A DNA stretch of 59,024 nt from an uncultured Collinsella sp. (GTDB lineage: Bacteria > Actinomycetota > Coriobacteriia > Coriobacteriales > Coriobacteriaceae): NCBI GenBank assembly GCA_958415525.1, contig CATYZE010000012.1, positions 1 to 59,024 of the forward strand, written 5' to 3'. Under the pieces are notes generated by a model that did not search any database, was not told the origin of the DNA, and saw nothing but the letters and a program-made list of their open reading frames with translations. Positions 1 through 8,810 of the stretch are shown here, one piece after another; position 1 is the first letter of the stretch; every line of letters begins with the position of its first letter. The position numbers were made by a program, and so were the translations under genes.

Positions 1-48
1 GCGGGTGGTTTAAAGCTGGCCGCTGCGCGGCCAGCAGACTAAAGTCTT

Positions 49-91
49 GAAAAAAAACGCCGCGAAGGGGGGCTGGACTCCCTTCGCGGCG
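49..91 (-). terminator. Rho-independent terminator of the ABC permease gene
   Basis: A 12-bp stem (arms near 58-70 and 80-91, CGCCGCGAAGGG / CCCTTCGCGGCG) is followed on the minus strand by a run of T (plus-strand A-run at 50-57). It sits 40 bases after the permease stop codon. A second small hairpin (15-35, GCTGGCCG/CGGCCAGC) lies beyond it. Confidence 0.85.
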
Positions 92-129
92 GTTGTTCGC
101 ACTGGTTTTGCGACTGTTTTGCTCGCTTG

Positions 130-2343
130 TTACTCGCTGTAGCGGGTGGCGATGGCAGCTTGCACCATGCCGGCGCTCATGAGGTAAGTCACCAAGAAGT
201 AGCCGCCGTATGCCGCCAGGAAGATTGCACAGGTGAGGCCCACGGTACCGGCGATGCTCATGTTGCCGAACACGCTCACCAGCTCAATGATCACCTTGAG
301 CGCCACAAAGGAGTGCGCCAAGCCCACTGCCAGTGGGAACAGGAAGAACACCGCTTGCTGCGCCATCACCGAATGGCGAATCTGGCGGTCGTCACAGCCA
401 ATCTGTGCCAGCACACGATAGCTGCGGCTGCCGTCGGCCACATTAGAGAGCTGCTGGATCGATAGGATTGCCGCGCATGCAACGACCAGTACAAAGCCAA
501 TGTAGATGGCCAGATAGCTAATCATACCGTTCATCTGCGCTGCTTGCGTGTACATCTCGGAACGCGTGATGAAGACTCCCCATCCCCCCGGCTCCTTGCC
601 GTCAACGAGCAGAATGTCGAGCATGGTGTATTTAATGCTCTCGTCTGCCTTGGTCACATCCATCCCCTGCTTGTAGTTAACGAGCAGATTACTGGAATAC
701 GGCTGCAGATTAAGCTGGGACAGCAGCTCATCGGCTACGACCACGGTACCGGGATTGCTGCCCATCGCCGAGTTGGCGATGGCCGCCGTGTCCTCGTCCG
801 ACTTATCGGTTGCGGGCTTGAGCTCATGCCCGCCCAAGGTGAGGGCATGGCCGCCGGCCATATATTTGGTGTACAGGTCGCCCAGCTCACCGCCCATATC
901 GCACGTGAGCAGATACTGGTCGTGCCCGATGCGCACCGGCTCCTCGCCCATCATCTGGCGCAGTTTGTTGTACTGGCTCGCCGGCGTCACAAACAGACCC
1001 ATCGCATCGGCGTTGCTTCCCTCGAGCGCCTTGGGAAGCTTTTTGCCCATAACCTTGCACATCTCGCCTGCCACCACCGAGGGGCCCGAGCCGCCAAGCG
1101 GGTAACTCAGATACGAATCGATCTGCACATGCTCACCGGCAACATCGGCGATATTGACCTTTTTGCCGGTCTCGTCGTTGTTGTCCGCCGACTTGCGCTC
1201 GCCATGCCATGCAGCGTACAAATCGACCGTTGCATCGGCCAGCACCATGCGATCGGCCTCAGACGGATTGACATACTCCTTGTAGTAGTCGAGCGTTTCG
1301 GGCGTGTAATAGACATACGTCTGAGACACGTCAACAGGGTTATAGCGCTCCAGGTTTTCATTCATCACGTTGGCAATTGACATACCGCAGGTCACCGAGG
1401 TGATGGCCAAAAACAGGAGCATCGCGATGACGCCCATCGAAAAGCACACCGTGTTGACCTTGGCCGCAAGCTGGCGCACGGTAAACATGTTGAGGCCGCG
1501 CCAATACACGCCGCGCAGGCTCTGCAGCAGCTTGATGAGCATGCCCGAGAGTCCCCAGAACAAGGCAAAGGTGCCCACGGTAACCATAGCGGTCGTAATA
1601 CCAAACTGGTTCATGGCCTCTTGCAGCTTGCTGTCCGTCGCGGTTAGCGGGAACCCATCACGTAGCAGACGGTAATAGGCCACGCCCACAAGCACCGCGC
1701 CCACGGCAAAGATGGCAATCGCGATCCAGGGGTTGCGTGTCTTGATGCTCTCGTTGCGACGCTCGGCACCCATAAGCTCGATGAGTTTGGTACGACGCAC
1801 GGCGCGAAGGTTCAGCAGTAGCGTGAGCACAAACATTACGAGCATACAGGCAAGGGTCAGGTTGAACGCATGCACCGAGAAAAAGAAGTGGAAATTGGCG
1901 ATTTGTGTCTTAAAGAGCGAGGCCGTAAAGAACGTCATGAGCTGGGAGAGTCCCACACCCAGCACAATGCCGGCGACAAAGGCCACGACCGAAACGATCA
2001 CGGTCTCGAGCGCCATGATCGTGGCGACGCGCCCGCGCCCCATGCCGAGCACCTGGTACAGGCCAAACTCCTTCTTGCGGCGTTTCATGATGAAGTTATT
2101 GGCGTACACCATCAAAAAGGCCATGACACCGGCCAAAAAGTACGTCAGGTCGCCGAGCATGCTGCCCATAACCTGCGCCAAGCCCTCTTCATCGATTCCG
2201 GCGATGTCGACCTGCATCGAGATGGTGTTAAAAGCATAGAAGACCGTGACGCCCAGGGTGAGCGTCAAAAGGTAGACGAGGTAGTCGCGGCCGGCGCGGC
2301 GGACGTTGCCCCAAGCGAGTTTACAGAGCATCGGAGCCCTCAC
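130..2343 (-). CDS. FtsX-like ABC transporter permease (BceB-like)
   Basis: A 737-residue membrane protein of the FtsX/MacB permease superfamily. An N-terminal segment near residues 18-38 and clusters around 60-80, 105-140, 155-180 and 210-225 are hydrophobic. A large extracytoplasmic domain (about 320-600) separates these from the last three segments (about 615-725). This arrangement of ten segments with a big domain is typical of BceB-type permeases for peptide-antibiotic sensing and detoxification. The gene overlaps its ATPase partner upstream by 23 bases, so the two are translationally coupled. No two-component system lies next to them in the window, so the antibiotic-resistance role is inference; a lipoprotein or other export role is possible. 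Confidence 0.85.
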   Translation of the reverse strand: MRAPMLCKLAWGNVRRAGRDYLVYLLTLTLGVTVFYAFNTISMQVDIAGIDEEGLAQVMGSMLGDLTYFLAGVMAFLMVYANNFIMKRRKKEFGLYQVLGMGRGRVATIMALETVIVSVVAFVAGIVLGVGLSQLMTFFTASLFKTQIANFHFFFSVHAFNLTLACMLVMFVLTLLLNLRAVRRTKLIELMGAERRNESIKTRNPWIAIAIFAVGAVLVGVAYYRLLRDGFPLTATDSKLQEAMNQFGITTAMVTVGTFALFWGLSGMLIKLLQSLRGVYWRGLNMFTVRQLAAKVNTVCFSMGVIAMLLFLAITSVTCGMSIANVMNENLERYNPVDVSQTYVYYTPETLDYYKEYVNPSEADRMVLADATVDLYAAWHGERKSADNNDETGKKVNIADVAGEHVQIDSYLSYPLGGSGPSVVAGEMCKVMGKKLPKALEGSNADAMGLFVTPASQYNKLRQMMGEEPVRIGHDQYLLTCDMGGELGDLYTKYMAGGHALTLGGHELKPATDKSDEDTAAIANSAMGSNPGTVVVADELLSQLNLQPYSSNLLVNYKQGMDVTKADESIKYTMLDILLVDGKEPGGWGVFITRSEMYTQAAQMNGMISYLAIYIGFVLVVACAAILSIQQLSNVADGSRSYRVLAQIGCDDRQIRHSVMAQQAVFFLFPLAVGLAHSFVALKVIIELVSVFGNMSIAGTVGLTCAIFLAAYGGYFLVTYLMSAGMVQAAIATRYSE

Positions 2344-3106
2344 CGCCCATCATGGCAACGACCTCCATAATGCGGTCGAAAAACTCTCGGCGGTCGGTGT
2401 CGCCGCGGCGCAGCTCGGTGAAGATCTTGCCGTCGCGGATAAACAACACGCGGCTCGTGTAGCTGGCAGCAAAGCTGTCATGCGTGACCATGAGCACGGT
2501 GGCGCGCAGGCGGCGATTGAGGGCCTCCAGGCTCTCGAGTAGCAGGCGGGCGCTCTTGGAATCGAGGGCGCCGGTGGGCTCGTCGGCCATGATCATAGTG
2601 GGGTCGGTGACGAGCGCGCGAGCCGCGGCAACGCGCTGCTGCTGACCGCCGGACATCTGGTAGGGATACTTGTCGAGCACCTGACTGATAGACAGGCGCG
2701 CGGCCACATCCTGCACGCGGGTCGAGATCTCTGCCGAGTTTGTGCGGGCGATGGTGAGCGGCAGGGCGATGTTCTCGCGTGCCGTGAGCGTATCGAGCAG
2801 GTTGGAGTCCTGGAAGATAAAGCCGAGCTCTTCGCGGCGGAACTGCGAAAGCTTAGCCTGCTTCATGCGTGTTACGTCCTGGCCGTTGATGCGGATGGTG
2901 CCGCTCGTGGCGCTATCGATGGTCGACACGCAGTTGAGCAACGTCGACTTGCCCGAGCCCGAAGCGCCCATGATGCCAACGAATTCGCCGCGGTTGACGG
3001 TAAAGCTGACATCGTTGAGCGCGCGGGTCACGTTGCCCAGCGCTCCATATACCTTTTCGAGATGCGCGACCTCCAGTACCGGGGTCGCCATGTGCGTGGT
3101 TTGCAT
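2321..3106 (-). CDS. ABC transporter ATP-binding protein (BceA/LolD-like)
   Basis: A 261-residue ABC ATPase. Walker A is GASGSGKST near residue 47, the Q-loop is in FIFQDSNLLD, the signature is MSGGQQQRVAAARAL and Walker B is MIMADEPTGALD, followed by the H-loop (VTHD). The MxxDEPTGALD form is usual in the MacB/BceA/LolD branch, which pairs with FtsX-type permeases such as the one encoded immediately downstream. The ATG at 3106 is preceded by AAGAAAGGA at good spacing. An alternative ATG lies five codons later. It acts on the cytoplasmic face and powers the permease. Confidence 0.92.
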   Translation of the reverse strand: MQTTHMATPVLEVAHLEKVYGALGNVTRALNDVSFTVNRGEFVGIMGASGSGKSTLLNCVSTIDSATSGTIRINGQDVTRMKQAKLSQFRREELGFIFQDSNLLDTLTARENIALPLTIARTNSAEISTRVQDVAARLSISQVLDKYPYQMSGGQQQRVAAARALVTDPTMIMADEPTGALDSKSARLLLESLEALNRRLRATVLMVTHDSFAASYTSRVLFIRDGKIFTELRRGDTDRREFFDRIMEVVAMMGGEGSDAL

Positions 3107-3254
3107 ACCGAGTCCTTTCTTGCGATTAGTCTACGGCATCTATAGTCGCAAGAAGACGAGTCGGCTACCATCGATATGGCTTACGCTTGCCTTACCGTTG
3201 TGTAAGGTACGGGTAGCTAGCCTGCCACGTGATGATATTGAGAGAGGACTTCTG

Positions 3255-4244
3255 TTGAAGACTGTTCATGTTGCCGCTGGGATCATTCGCAAAGAAGGAT
3301 CCGATGAGCTGCTTGCCGTGCAGCGCGGCTATGGCGACATGCAGGGACTTTGGGAGTTCCCAGGCGGCAAGCTCATGCGCGGCGAGACGCCCGAAGACGC
3401 CGTGCGCCGCGAGCTCATGGAAGAGCTGCAGGTGAAGGTCGCCAACCTGCGTGACTTCTACACCGTTGAGTACGACTACCCCGATTTCCATCTCTCCATG
3501 GAGTGCTACTACTGCTCGCTCGCCGATGAATCCGATGAGCCCCAGAAGCACGACCGCCAGCTCGATATCCGCTGGATTCCGCGCACCTCGCTTGCTACCG
3601 TTGAGTGGATGCCCGCCGACAAGGGGCTTATCGATGCGCTGATTGAGCTGAAGGAAGACCGGCTTGAGTCCAACGGCACTGTCAACGACGCCGAGGCCGC
3701 CACGACCGAACACCCCGCTACCAAACCCAAGCGCGCACCTAAGCGCCGTAGCAAAAAACGCCCCAAACCAGGTCTGCTCGACGGCATCGATACCTCGGAC
3801 CTCTCCGCTGACGAGCGCGAACTGGTCCGCCGTCGCGCCGCCATCAAAAAGTCCATGAAGGGCAACAAGCGCGCCAATACCAAGCCCGAGCTGCTCGTTC
3901 GTCAGCGCCTGCGCGCAGCGGGCCTCACCGGCTATCGCCTGGAATGGAAGGTTCCCGGCAAGCCCGACATCGCCTTTCCTGGACGCAAGATCGCCATCTT
4001 CGTCAACGGCTGCTTTTGGCACCGCTGCCCCAAGTGCAACCCTAGCCAGCCCAAGCGCAACGTTGAGTTTTGGAAGGCAAAGTTCCGTCGCAACGTCGAA
4101 CGCGACCGCGCTGCCGTGGCAGCACTCACTCAAATGGGCTGGACACCCATAACCATCTGGGAATGCGAGCTCAAAAAAGACCGCATCGACGCCACGATGG
4201 AAAAGGTCATCGAGCAGGTTCGCGCCGCGACCCCGCAGCGCTAA
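3255..4244 (+). CDS. NUDIX hydrolase fused to Vsr-type mismatch endonuclease
   Basis: A 329-residue two-domain protein. Residues 1-130 are a MutT-like NUDIX domain with the box G-x5-E-x7-REL-x-EE (about 38-60; the usual Gly after EE is Gln). Residues 150-175 are a Lys/Arg-rich linker. Residues 196-308 match very-short-patch-repair endonuclease: NTKPELLVRQRLR, PGKPDIAF (catalytic Asp about 238), FVNGCFWHRCPKC (His 256 and zinc Cys), FWKAKFRRNVERD and WECEL. The TTG at 3255 is chosen because AGAGAGGA lies six bases upstream; the reading frame stays open far upstream over the ABC gene but only as a shadow. MutT enzymes clean oxidised nucleotides and Vsr nicks T:G mismatches, so joint genome protection is a reasonable inference. 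No cytosine methyltransferase, the usual Vsr partner, is in the window. Confidence 0.88.
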   Translation: MKTVHVAAGIIRKEGSDELLAVQRGYGDMQGLWEFPGGKLMRGETPEDAVRRELMEELQVKVANLRDFYTVEYDYPDFHLSMECYYCSLADESDEPQKHDRQLDIRWIPRTSLATVEWMPADKGLIDALIELKEDRLESNGTVNDAEAATTEHPATKPKRAPKRRSKKRPKPGLLDGIDTSDLSADERELVRRRAAIKKSMKGNKRANTKPELLVRQRLRAAGLTGYRLEWKVPGKPDIAFPGRKIAIFVNGCFWHRCPKCNPSQPKRNVEFWKAKFRRNVERDRAAVAALTQMGWTPITIWECELKKDRIDATMEKVIEQVRAATPQR

Positions 4245-4495
4245 AACGAGCCATTCACAGACCCCGCACGCGCGCGCCACATCCGCGCCATAAACCTTAG
4301 AAAGCCCTTAAGCCCAAAACCTTTCAGGAGTGTTACTCAATACCTCTGACCTGCAGTTTCATCGTAACACCAAACCAGGTTAAGCCTTTCTTTAGCGCTT
4401 CTTTGCAACGACCGCGGCATAATACTGCCAACGCACGGGACCTAGCAGCACACCCCGTGCGCAACCTTTTGGTGGACATCGAGGAGGCCGCACGC

Positions 4496-4702
4496 ATGCA
4501 TTCTTCCAATGACGCAGCACAGCCATCCCTAAAACATGCAAACCTTTTCTCCTTCCCCCCGACACAGAGAGACGGTCTCCTCGACTCCTCCACCACAAAA
4601 GCCAAACGTTCAACTAATCAGAACCTCAACTTACGAGCATCCTTCGAAAAGCTCCAAGCATCCCTAGACAAGGCGTTCCCCGAACAGGCAAGGGCAATCT
4701 AA
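4496..4702 (+). CDS. Possible small hypothetical protein
   Basis: A 68-codon frame preceded by GAGGAGG at suitable spacing, in an otherwise empty 480-base gap (4245-4727) between the NUDIX-Vsr gene and the AraC gene. The product is rich in Ser, Leu, Asn and Lys, without a signal peptide or known motif. Its codon use is less biased than its neighbours, so it may be chance. A hairpin (GCACGGG 4433-4439 with CCCGTGC 4454-4460) lies just upstream. Nothing else is recognisable in the gap. Confidence 0.25.
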   Translation: MHSSNDAAQPSLKHANLFSFPPTQRDGLLDSSTTKAKRSTNQNLNLRASFEKLQASLDKAFPEQARAI

Positions 4703-4727
4703 GCCCATCGCGCTTTATACTGATGCC

Positions 4728-5660
4728 ATGCGAAACATGGATCACATAGAATTGCACCGCGGAGGACGCGAGGAAGCGTTTCCCGAGACCGCCGAAGACT
4801 GGCCCTATATTGCCGAACGCGCAGAATTCGCTCGCTATCCGGGCAACTCCGTCCCCTGGCACTGGCATTCCGAAGTCGAGCTTTTCTACATGGAGCAGGG
4901 AGCAATTGACTATCGCACGCGTGCGGCTCATGAGCACATGCGCTTTGAGGAAGGGTCCGCCGGCTTTATCAACGGCGGCGTTTTGCACAGCACCCTACAA
5001 TCGCCCAATTCGGCGCCAGCCATTCAAATGCTGCATATCTTTCAGCCGTCAATGCTCGGCGATCCCGCGGGACGCCTTCAAAAGCGCTACATCAATCCAT
5101 TACTGCAATGTCGAGGCGTCGATGTACTCAAATGGTCGCCCACCAACCCCGACGATATGCCCTTTATCGATTTGCTGAAGAGCTCCTTCAGCCGCGATCT
5201 TCAACAGTCGCAGAACGAGATGATGCTTCGAAATAGCCTGTCAGAACTCTGGATTCAGATCGATGCCAAGGCTGAACCACAATTCGCTTTGGACAATAGT
5301 TCTTTGATGACCAGCCGCGATATTCGGTTCAGGGAAATTCTGGACTACATCCGCACACACTATGCAGACAGCATAGATGTTCCCCAAATTGCATCCGCGG
5401 TCGGCATCAGCGAAAGAGATTGTTATCGCACCATCAAAGCTTGCGCGGGAACAACCCCAGCCGCGTATCTACGCGCATACCGCATCACCCGCGCTTGCAC
5501 GCTCTTGACGCACACCACGCGAACGGTACAGACGATCGCTCGCCAATGCGGCTTTGCAACGGCGAGCCACCTTGGGCAGGTATTCAAGGAACAAATTGGC
5601 TGTACCCCTTCTGAGTATCGAGCCATGAGGCAGAATTTCGATACTACGGGGCAGAAATAA
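4728..5660 (+). CDS. AraC family transcriptional regulator
   Basis: A 310-residue regulator. The N-terminal half holds a cupin-like sensor (PWHWHSEVELFYMEQG, about 43-60) and the C-terminal hundred residues (about 200-300) hold the two helix-turn-helix motifs of AraC (VPQIASAVGISERDCYRTIKA and TVQTIARQCGFATASHLGQ) with the typical TPSEYR end. The sensor resembles those of sugar-responsive AraC proteins. No strong ribosome site precedes the ATG; a second ATG is three codons in. It lies 59 bases upstream of a co-directional HAD phosphatase gene, which may be its target. The inducer cannot be read from sequence. Confidence 0.88.
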   Translation: MRNMDHIELHRGGREEAFPETAEDWPYIAERAEFARYPGNSVPWHWHSEVELFYMEQGAIDYRTRAAHEHMRFEEGSAGFINGGVLHSTLQSPNSAPAIQMLHIFQPSMLGDPAGRLQKRYINPLLQCRGVDVLKWSPTNPDDMPFIDLLKSSFSRDLQQSQNEMMLRNSLSELWIQIDAKAEPQFALDNSSLMTSRDIRFREILDYIRTHYADSIDVPQIASAVGISERDCYRTIKACAGTTPAAYLRAYRITRACTLLTHTTRTVQTIARQCGFATASHLGQVFKEQIGCTPSEYRAMRQNFDTTGQK

Positions 5661-5719
5661 CGCTAGCGCTCCCACCTCACCTGTCCCACACTATCAGACA
5701 GATGAGAGAAAGGAATGCC

Positions 5720-6343
5720 ATGAAACAATTCGACCATATCGTGTTTGACGTTGATGGAACATTGGCAGATACAGAAGAAAGCGTTCTGTCATCGCTTGCC
5801 CAGATTGTCCAAGAAGAGACCGGCAAAACGCTCCCCCGAAACGAGCTTGAGTTTGCCCTCGGCATACCCGGCAAGGATGCTCTTGAGAAGCTTGGAATCT
5901 ACTCGCAAGCAACGTTGGATCGCTGGTGCCACGTTGCCGCCAGCTTTAAAAGCACCATCAGCGTGTTTCCAGGTTTGCTTGAAGTCATCGCAAAACTCGC
6001 CGATAGCGGTTGCAATCTTGGCATTGTCTCTTCACGTGCGCGCGACGAATACGCAGAAGAAATAGCACCCCTTGGCTTCGATACGTATTTTGAGCACATC
6101 ATCCTTGTCGAAGACACAACCGAACACAAACCCGCACCCGCACCCATGCTCGAATATCTCCGACGTACGGGTGCGAATCATAACAACGTCATCTACGTTG
6201 GCGACACCGTCTACGACGAACAATGCGCAACTTCAGCAGGGGTCAATTTTGCCCGAGCAGCATGGGGATCACACCAAGACATCCCAAACGCCACCTACAA
6301 CCTCAAAACCCCCAACGACCTATTAATCCTATCAACCAAGTAA
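5720..6343 (+). CDS. HAD-superfamily hydrolase (phosphoglycolate phosphatase-like)
   Basis: A 207-residue HAD subfamily IA phosphatase. Motif I is FDVDGTLADT (nucleophile Asp about 10), motif II is IVSSRARDE, motif III is the Lys of EHKPAPAP, and motif IV is VGDTVYD. The helical cap lies between residues 15 and 80. The ATG at 5720 is preferred over an in-frame ATG six codons upstream because GAGAAAGGA sits directly before it. Members dephosphorylate small phospho-metabolites such as phosphoglycolate or sugar phosphates; the substrate here is unknown. The gene follows the AraC regulator in the same direction and ends before a large inverted repeat. Confidence 0.87.
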   Translation: MKQFDHIVFDVDGTLADTEESVLSSLAQIVQEETGKTLPRNELEFALGIPGKDALEKLGIYSQATLDRWCHVAASFKSTISVFPGLLEVIAKLADSGCNLGIVSSRARDEYAEEIAPLGFDTYFEHIILVEDTTEHKPAPAPMLEYLRRTGANHNNVIYVGDTVYDEQCATSAGVNFARAAWGSHQDIPNATYNLKTPNDLLILSTK

Positions 6344-6392
6344 CCCCCGCGCTCCACCCTATCAGCCCCAACGCCACAAGGGCGATTGAACA

Positions 6393-6543
6393 GGACGGTT
6401 TGGGCGGGTCCCGTACTTAGTTCCCAAAATCATTCCGCAGCGCGAAGGCCCCCGTTGTCAACGCTTCGAAGAAGCGAGACAACGGGGGCCTTCATGCGCG
6501 AGGACGTTTTGGAAACTAAGTACGGGACCCGCCCAAACCGTCC
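6393..6543. repeat. 151-bp nested inverted repeat between convergent genes
   Basis: Outer arms 6393-6429 and 6507-6543 are 37 bp and match at 36 positions (GGACGGTTTGGGCGGGTCCC start). Inside, a second stem (AAGGCCCCCGTTGTC 6445-6459 with 6478-6492) encloses a third (CGCTTC/GAAGCG 6462-6476). There is no T-run after any stem, so simple termination does not explain it. It may be a small non-autonomous mobile element or a structured RNA. No target-site duplication is obvious. Confidence 0.8.
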
Positions 6544-6567
6544 GGTGGGATCAGAGTACCCTTGCTG

Positions 6568-7425
6568 TTACTCTGCTTTGCCCACAGAGTTGAGGTTGGT
6601 CATGCGGATCTTAACCAGCTCGGTGATCTCACGCATGCCCTCCTTGGCCGGCTTCTTGGGATCGAAGCAGGCGGGGTTCTCGGCCATGTAGGCCATGAAG
6701 CCCTTGGTGTAGGCCTGACGCAGCTCGGTAGCGTAGTTAACCTTGCAGATGCCGTTCTTCACAGCCTCGGCAACCTGCTCATCGGGCACACCGGAGGTGC
6801 CGTGCAGAACCAGCGGCACGTCGACGGCGTCGCGGATGGCCTTGACCACGGACTGCTCGATGTGCGGATCGCTCGTGTACACACCGTGGCTGGTGCCAAC
6901 GCCAATAGCGAGCGAGGTGCAGCCAGTGCGCTCGACGAACTCCTTGGCCTCGGCGGGGTCGGTGTAGGGGCTCTCGCCCTCAACCGCGGGACCGTCGTCC
7001 TCCTTGCCGCCAACCTTGCCAAGCTCGGCCTCGACGGGCACGCCCATGGCGCGGCCGGCGTCGGCGACGGACTTGGTCAGGGCGATGTTGTCCTCGAAGG
7101 ACTCGTGCGAACCGTCGATCATGACGGAGGTGTAGCCAGTGCGGAAGGCCTGCATGCAGCGGTCATAGCCATCGCCATGATCGAGGTGCAGGGCGACGGG
7201 CACGGAAGCGCGCTCGGCGGCAGCCTTGACCATGCCGTAGAAGTAGTCCAGACCGGCGGTCTTGATGGTGCCCGGGGTGGTCTGCATGATGACGGGGGAC
7301 TTGGTCTCCTCGGCAGCGGCCAGAACGGCCATAACAAACTCGAGGTTCTCGACGTTGAACGCGCCGACGGCGTAGTGGCCGGCCTGAGCGTCCTTGAGCA
7401 TCTTTTCGGTGGTAACAAGTGCCAT
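6568..7425 (-). CDS. Class II fructose/tagatose-bisphosphate aldolase
   Basis: A 285-residue zinc-dependent aldolase of the FbaA/GatY/KbaY family. Visible motifs are VALHLDHGDGYD (zinc His and catalytic Asp), SVMIDGSHESFEDN, VEAELGKVGG, YTDPAEAKEFVERTG, LAIGVGTSHGVY, LVLHGTSGVPDEQ and ICKVNYATELR. It splits a ketohexose bisphosphate into glyceraldehyde-3-phosphate and dihydroxyacetone phosphate. The start at 7425 is set by AGGGAGAGGAG upstream; a longer frame reaching 7587 has no ribosome site. It is divergent from a DeoR regulator. No lacD-type class I aldolase accompanies the lacABC genes here, so this enzyme may also cleave tagatose-1,6-bisphosphate; that is inference, and an ordinary glycolytic role is equally possible. 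Confidence 0.93.
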   Translation of the reverse strand: MALVTTEKMLKDAQAGHYAVGAFNVENLEFVMAVLAAAEETKSPVIMQTTPGTIKTAGLDYFYGMVKAAAERASVPVALHLDHGDGYDRCMQAFRTGYTSVMIDGSHESFEDNIALTKSVADAGRAMGVPVEAELGKVGGKEDDGPAVEGESPYTDPAEAKEFVERTGCTSLAIGVGTSHGVYTSDPHIEQSVVKAIRDAVDVPLVLHGTSGVPDEQVAEAVKNGICKVNYATELRQAYTKGFMAYMAENPACFDPKKPAKEGMREITELVKIRMTNLNSVGKAE

Positions 7426-7660
7426 GAGCGTTTGCTCCTCTCCCTCGCCCGCATCTGGACATCGGGCGTACGTGTCCGCAAGGCGATTTACCTTGCGTTT
7501 TGCTGCGCTCATTGTATGAAATTCAGCGGGTATGCATGTGCGAGATATTGTCATCGCGCGAGGTCCACCTTCATTTTTGAAAAGCAAACGGAAGGGATCG
7601 AACCCGAGCGTGCGTGTTCGAAATTGAGTTTTGAGCCTTGATCATCTTTCTTTTATAGAA

Positions 7661-7692
7661 AAAGTAAGTAATCGAAAGGCGTTTTCTTACTT
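7661..7692. promoter_or_regulatory. Candidate operator in the aldolase-deoR divergent region
   Basis: The 334-base gap 7426-7759 is AT-rich and carries an inverted repeat AAAGTAAG (7661-7668) / CTTACTT (7686-7692), flanked by A/T runs. It is a plausible autoregulatory site of the DeoR protein for both divergent genes. No other element is clear in the gap. Confidence 0.4.
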
Positions 7693-7759
7693 AAAAAGAA
7701 AATGAACGAAAATAGACTCAACACAATTCCTGCAAATTTCAGACGATGATGGAGCGGAT

Positions 7760-8563
7760 ATGGCCCATGCAACAACCCGAGCTTTCGCCGATGAGCGTCG
7801 CGCCGCCATTATGGAAATGCTCGAACATAACGCCTCAGTGCAGGTAGCAGAAATCGCCCAGACCTTTGGCGTGTCCTCCGTTACCGCCCGCGCCGACCTA
7901 GACGCGCTCGCCGAGTCCGGCAAGCTGCGCCGCACGCATGGCGGCGCTGTGTCGCTCCAGAAGCGACTGACCGTATCCACCCAGGATCGCCGTATCAACG
8001 TCAATGTCGCCGCCAAGCAAGCCATCGCACAAAGCGCCATTGAACTCGTCGGCAATGGTGACACCCTGCTCGTCGACTCGGGCACCACCGCACTCGAATT
8101 TGTCCGACTCCTCGATCAGCGCGACGGCATCACCGTTATCACAGCCGACATTACCATCGCCGATTATATCGACGAGAGCATGCCCTCAGTCGATGTCGTC
8201 ATGCTGGGCGGGGCACTGCGCAAAGGTCATCGCTATCTGTACGGCCCACTTACCATGCAGGCGCTCCAAATGGTCCACGCCGACCTTGCCGTCATGTGCC
8301 CCGGCGCTTTTGTTCCCGGCTGCGGCTTTACGACCGACTTTCCGCAGATGGCCGAGACCAAAGCAGCTATGGTCGGCGCCGCCCGTCAAAGTGTCGCCCT
8401 CATGGACGCCAGTAAGGTCAACGGACGTGGCATGTACCGCTTTGCCGAGCTGACCGACGTCAACGCCATCGTGATGGACCGTGACCCCGATCACGCCGTC
8501 GCCACCTCAATCGCCGAAATCGTCGACAACGCCCGCCCAAATCTCCTCATCGCCGGCGCTTAA
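7760..8563 (+). CDS. DeoR family transcriptional regulator
   Basis: A 267-residue DeoR protein. The N-terminal winged helix-turn-helix (about 12-65: RRAAIMEMLEHNASVQVAEIAQTFGVSSVTARADLDAL) is followed by the short THGGAV signature and a sugar-phosphate isomerase-like sensor domain (LLVDSGTTALE, VVMLGGALRKGH, ALMDASKVNGRGMYRF). GATGGAGCG precedes the ATG. Being divergent from the class II aldolase, it probably controls that gene in response to a phosphorylated sugar intermediate. It ends 3 bases before a strong terminator. Confidence 0.9.
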   Translation: MAHATTRAFADERRAAIMEMLEHNASVQVAEIAQTFGVSSVTARADLDALAESGKLRRTHGGAVSLQKRLTVSTQDRRINVNVAAKQAIAQSAIELVGNGDTLLVDSGTTALEFVRLLDQRDGITVITADITIADYIDESMPSVDVVMLGGALRKGHRYLYGPLTMQALQMVHADLAVMCPGAFVPGCGFTTDFPQMAETKAAMVGAARQSVALMDASKVNGRGMYRFAELTDVNAIVMDRDPDHAVATSIAEIVDNARPNLLIAGA

Positions 8564-8566
8564 ACA

Positions 8567-8607
8567 AAAACCACCACAAAGGTGCCTGTCCCCTTTGTGG
8601 TGGTTTT
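8567..8607 (+). terminator. Terminator after deoR
   Basis: 16-bp perfect stem (AAAACCACCACAAAGG / CCTTTGTGGTGGTTTT) with T-run. Almost the same hairpin recurs at 10068-10108. Confidence 0.85.
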
Positions 8608-8637
8608 GACGGCACGGCGGTTCGCTCCGCCAGTTTG

Positions 8638-8773
8638 TCTCAATCTGTAACAACTAGGCCCTTAAAAGCCGGCTAACTGTTACAGATTGAGATAATCCCA
8701 CTCGACCTCCGCCCTTAATCTAAATCTGTAACAGATAGAGTCGATTTAGCCGTCCAGATGTTACAGATTGAGA
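8638..8773 (+). repeat. Array of two 55-nt palindromic elements (array 1)
   Basis: Elements at 8638-8692 and 8719-8773. Each starts with TCTCAATCTGTAACA (or TCTAAATCTGTAACA) and ends with the reverse complement TGTTACAGATTGAGA, 25 bases apart. A 26-base spacer separates them (81-bp period). The array fills the gap between the convergent deoR and ATPase genes. Confidence 0.9.
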
Positions 8774-8810
8774 CAGTTGGATGCGAAACAATCTTCGCGG
8801 GAGTGACCCT

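Noticed and set aside
2742..3254. N-terminal extension of the NUDIX-Vsr protein
   Set aside because: The open frame upstream is the shadow of the ABC ATPase gene on the other strand; the TTG at 3255 has a good ribosome site.
6562..7641. 359-codon plus-strand frame
   Set aside because: Shadow of the class II aldolase; no family features.
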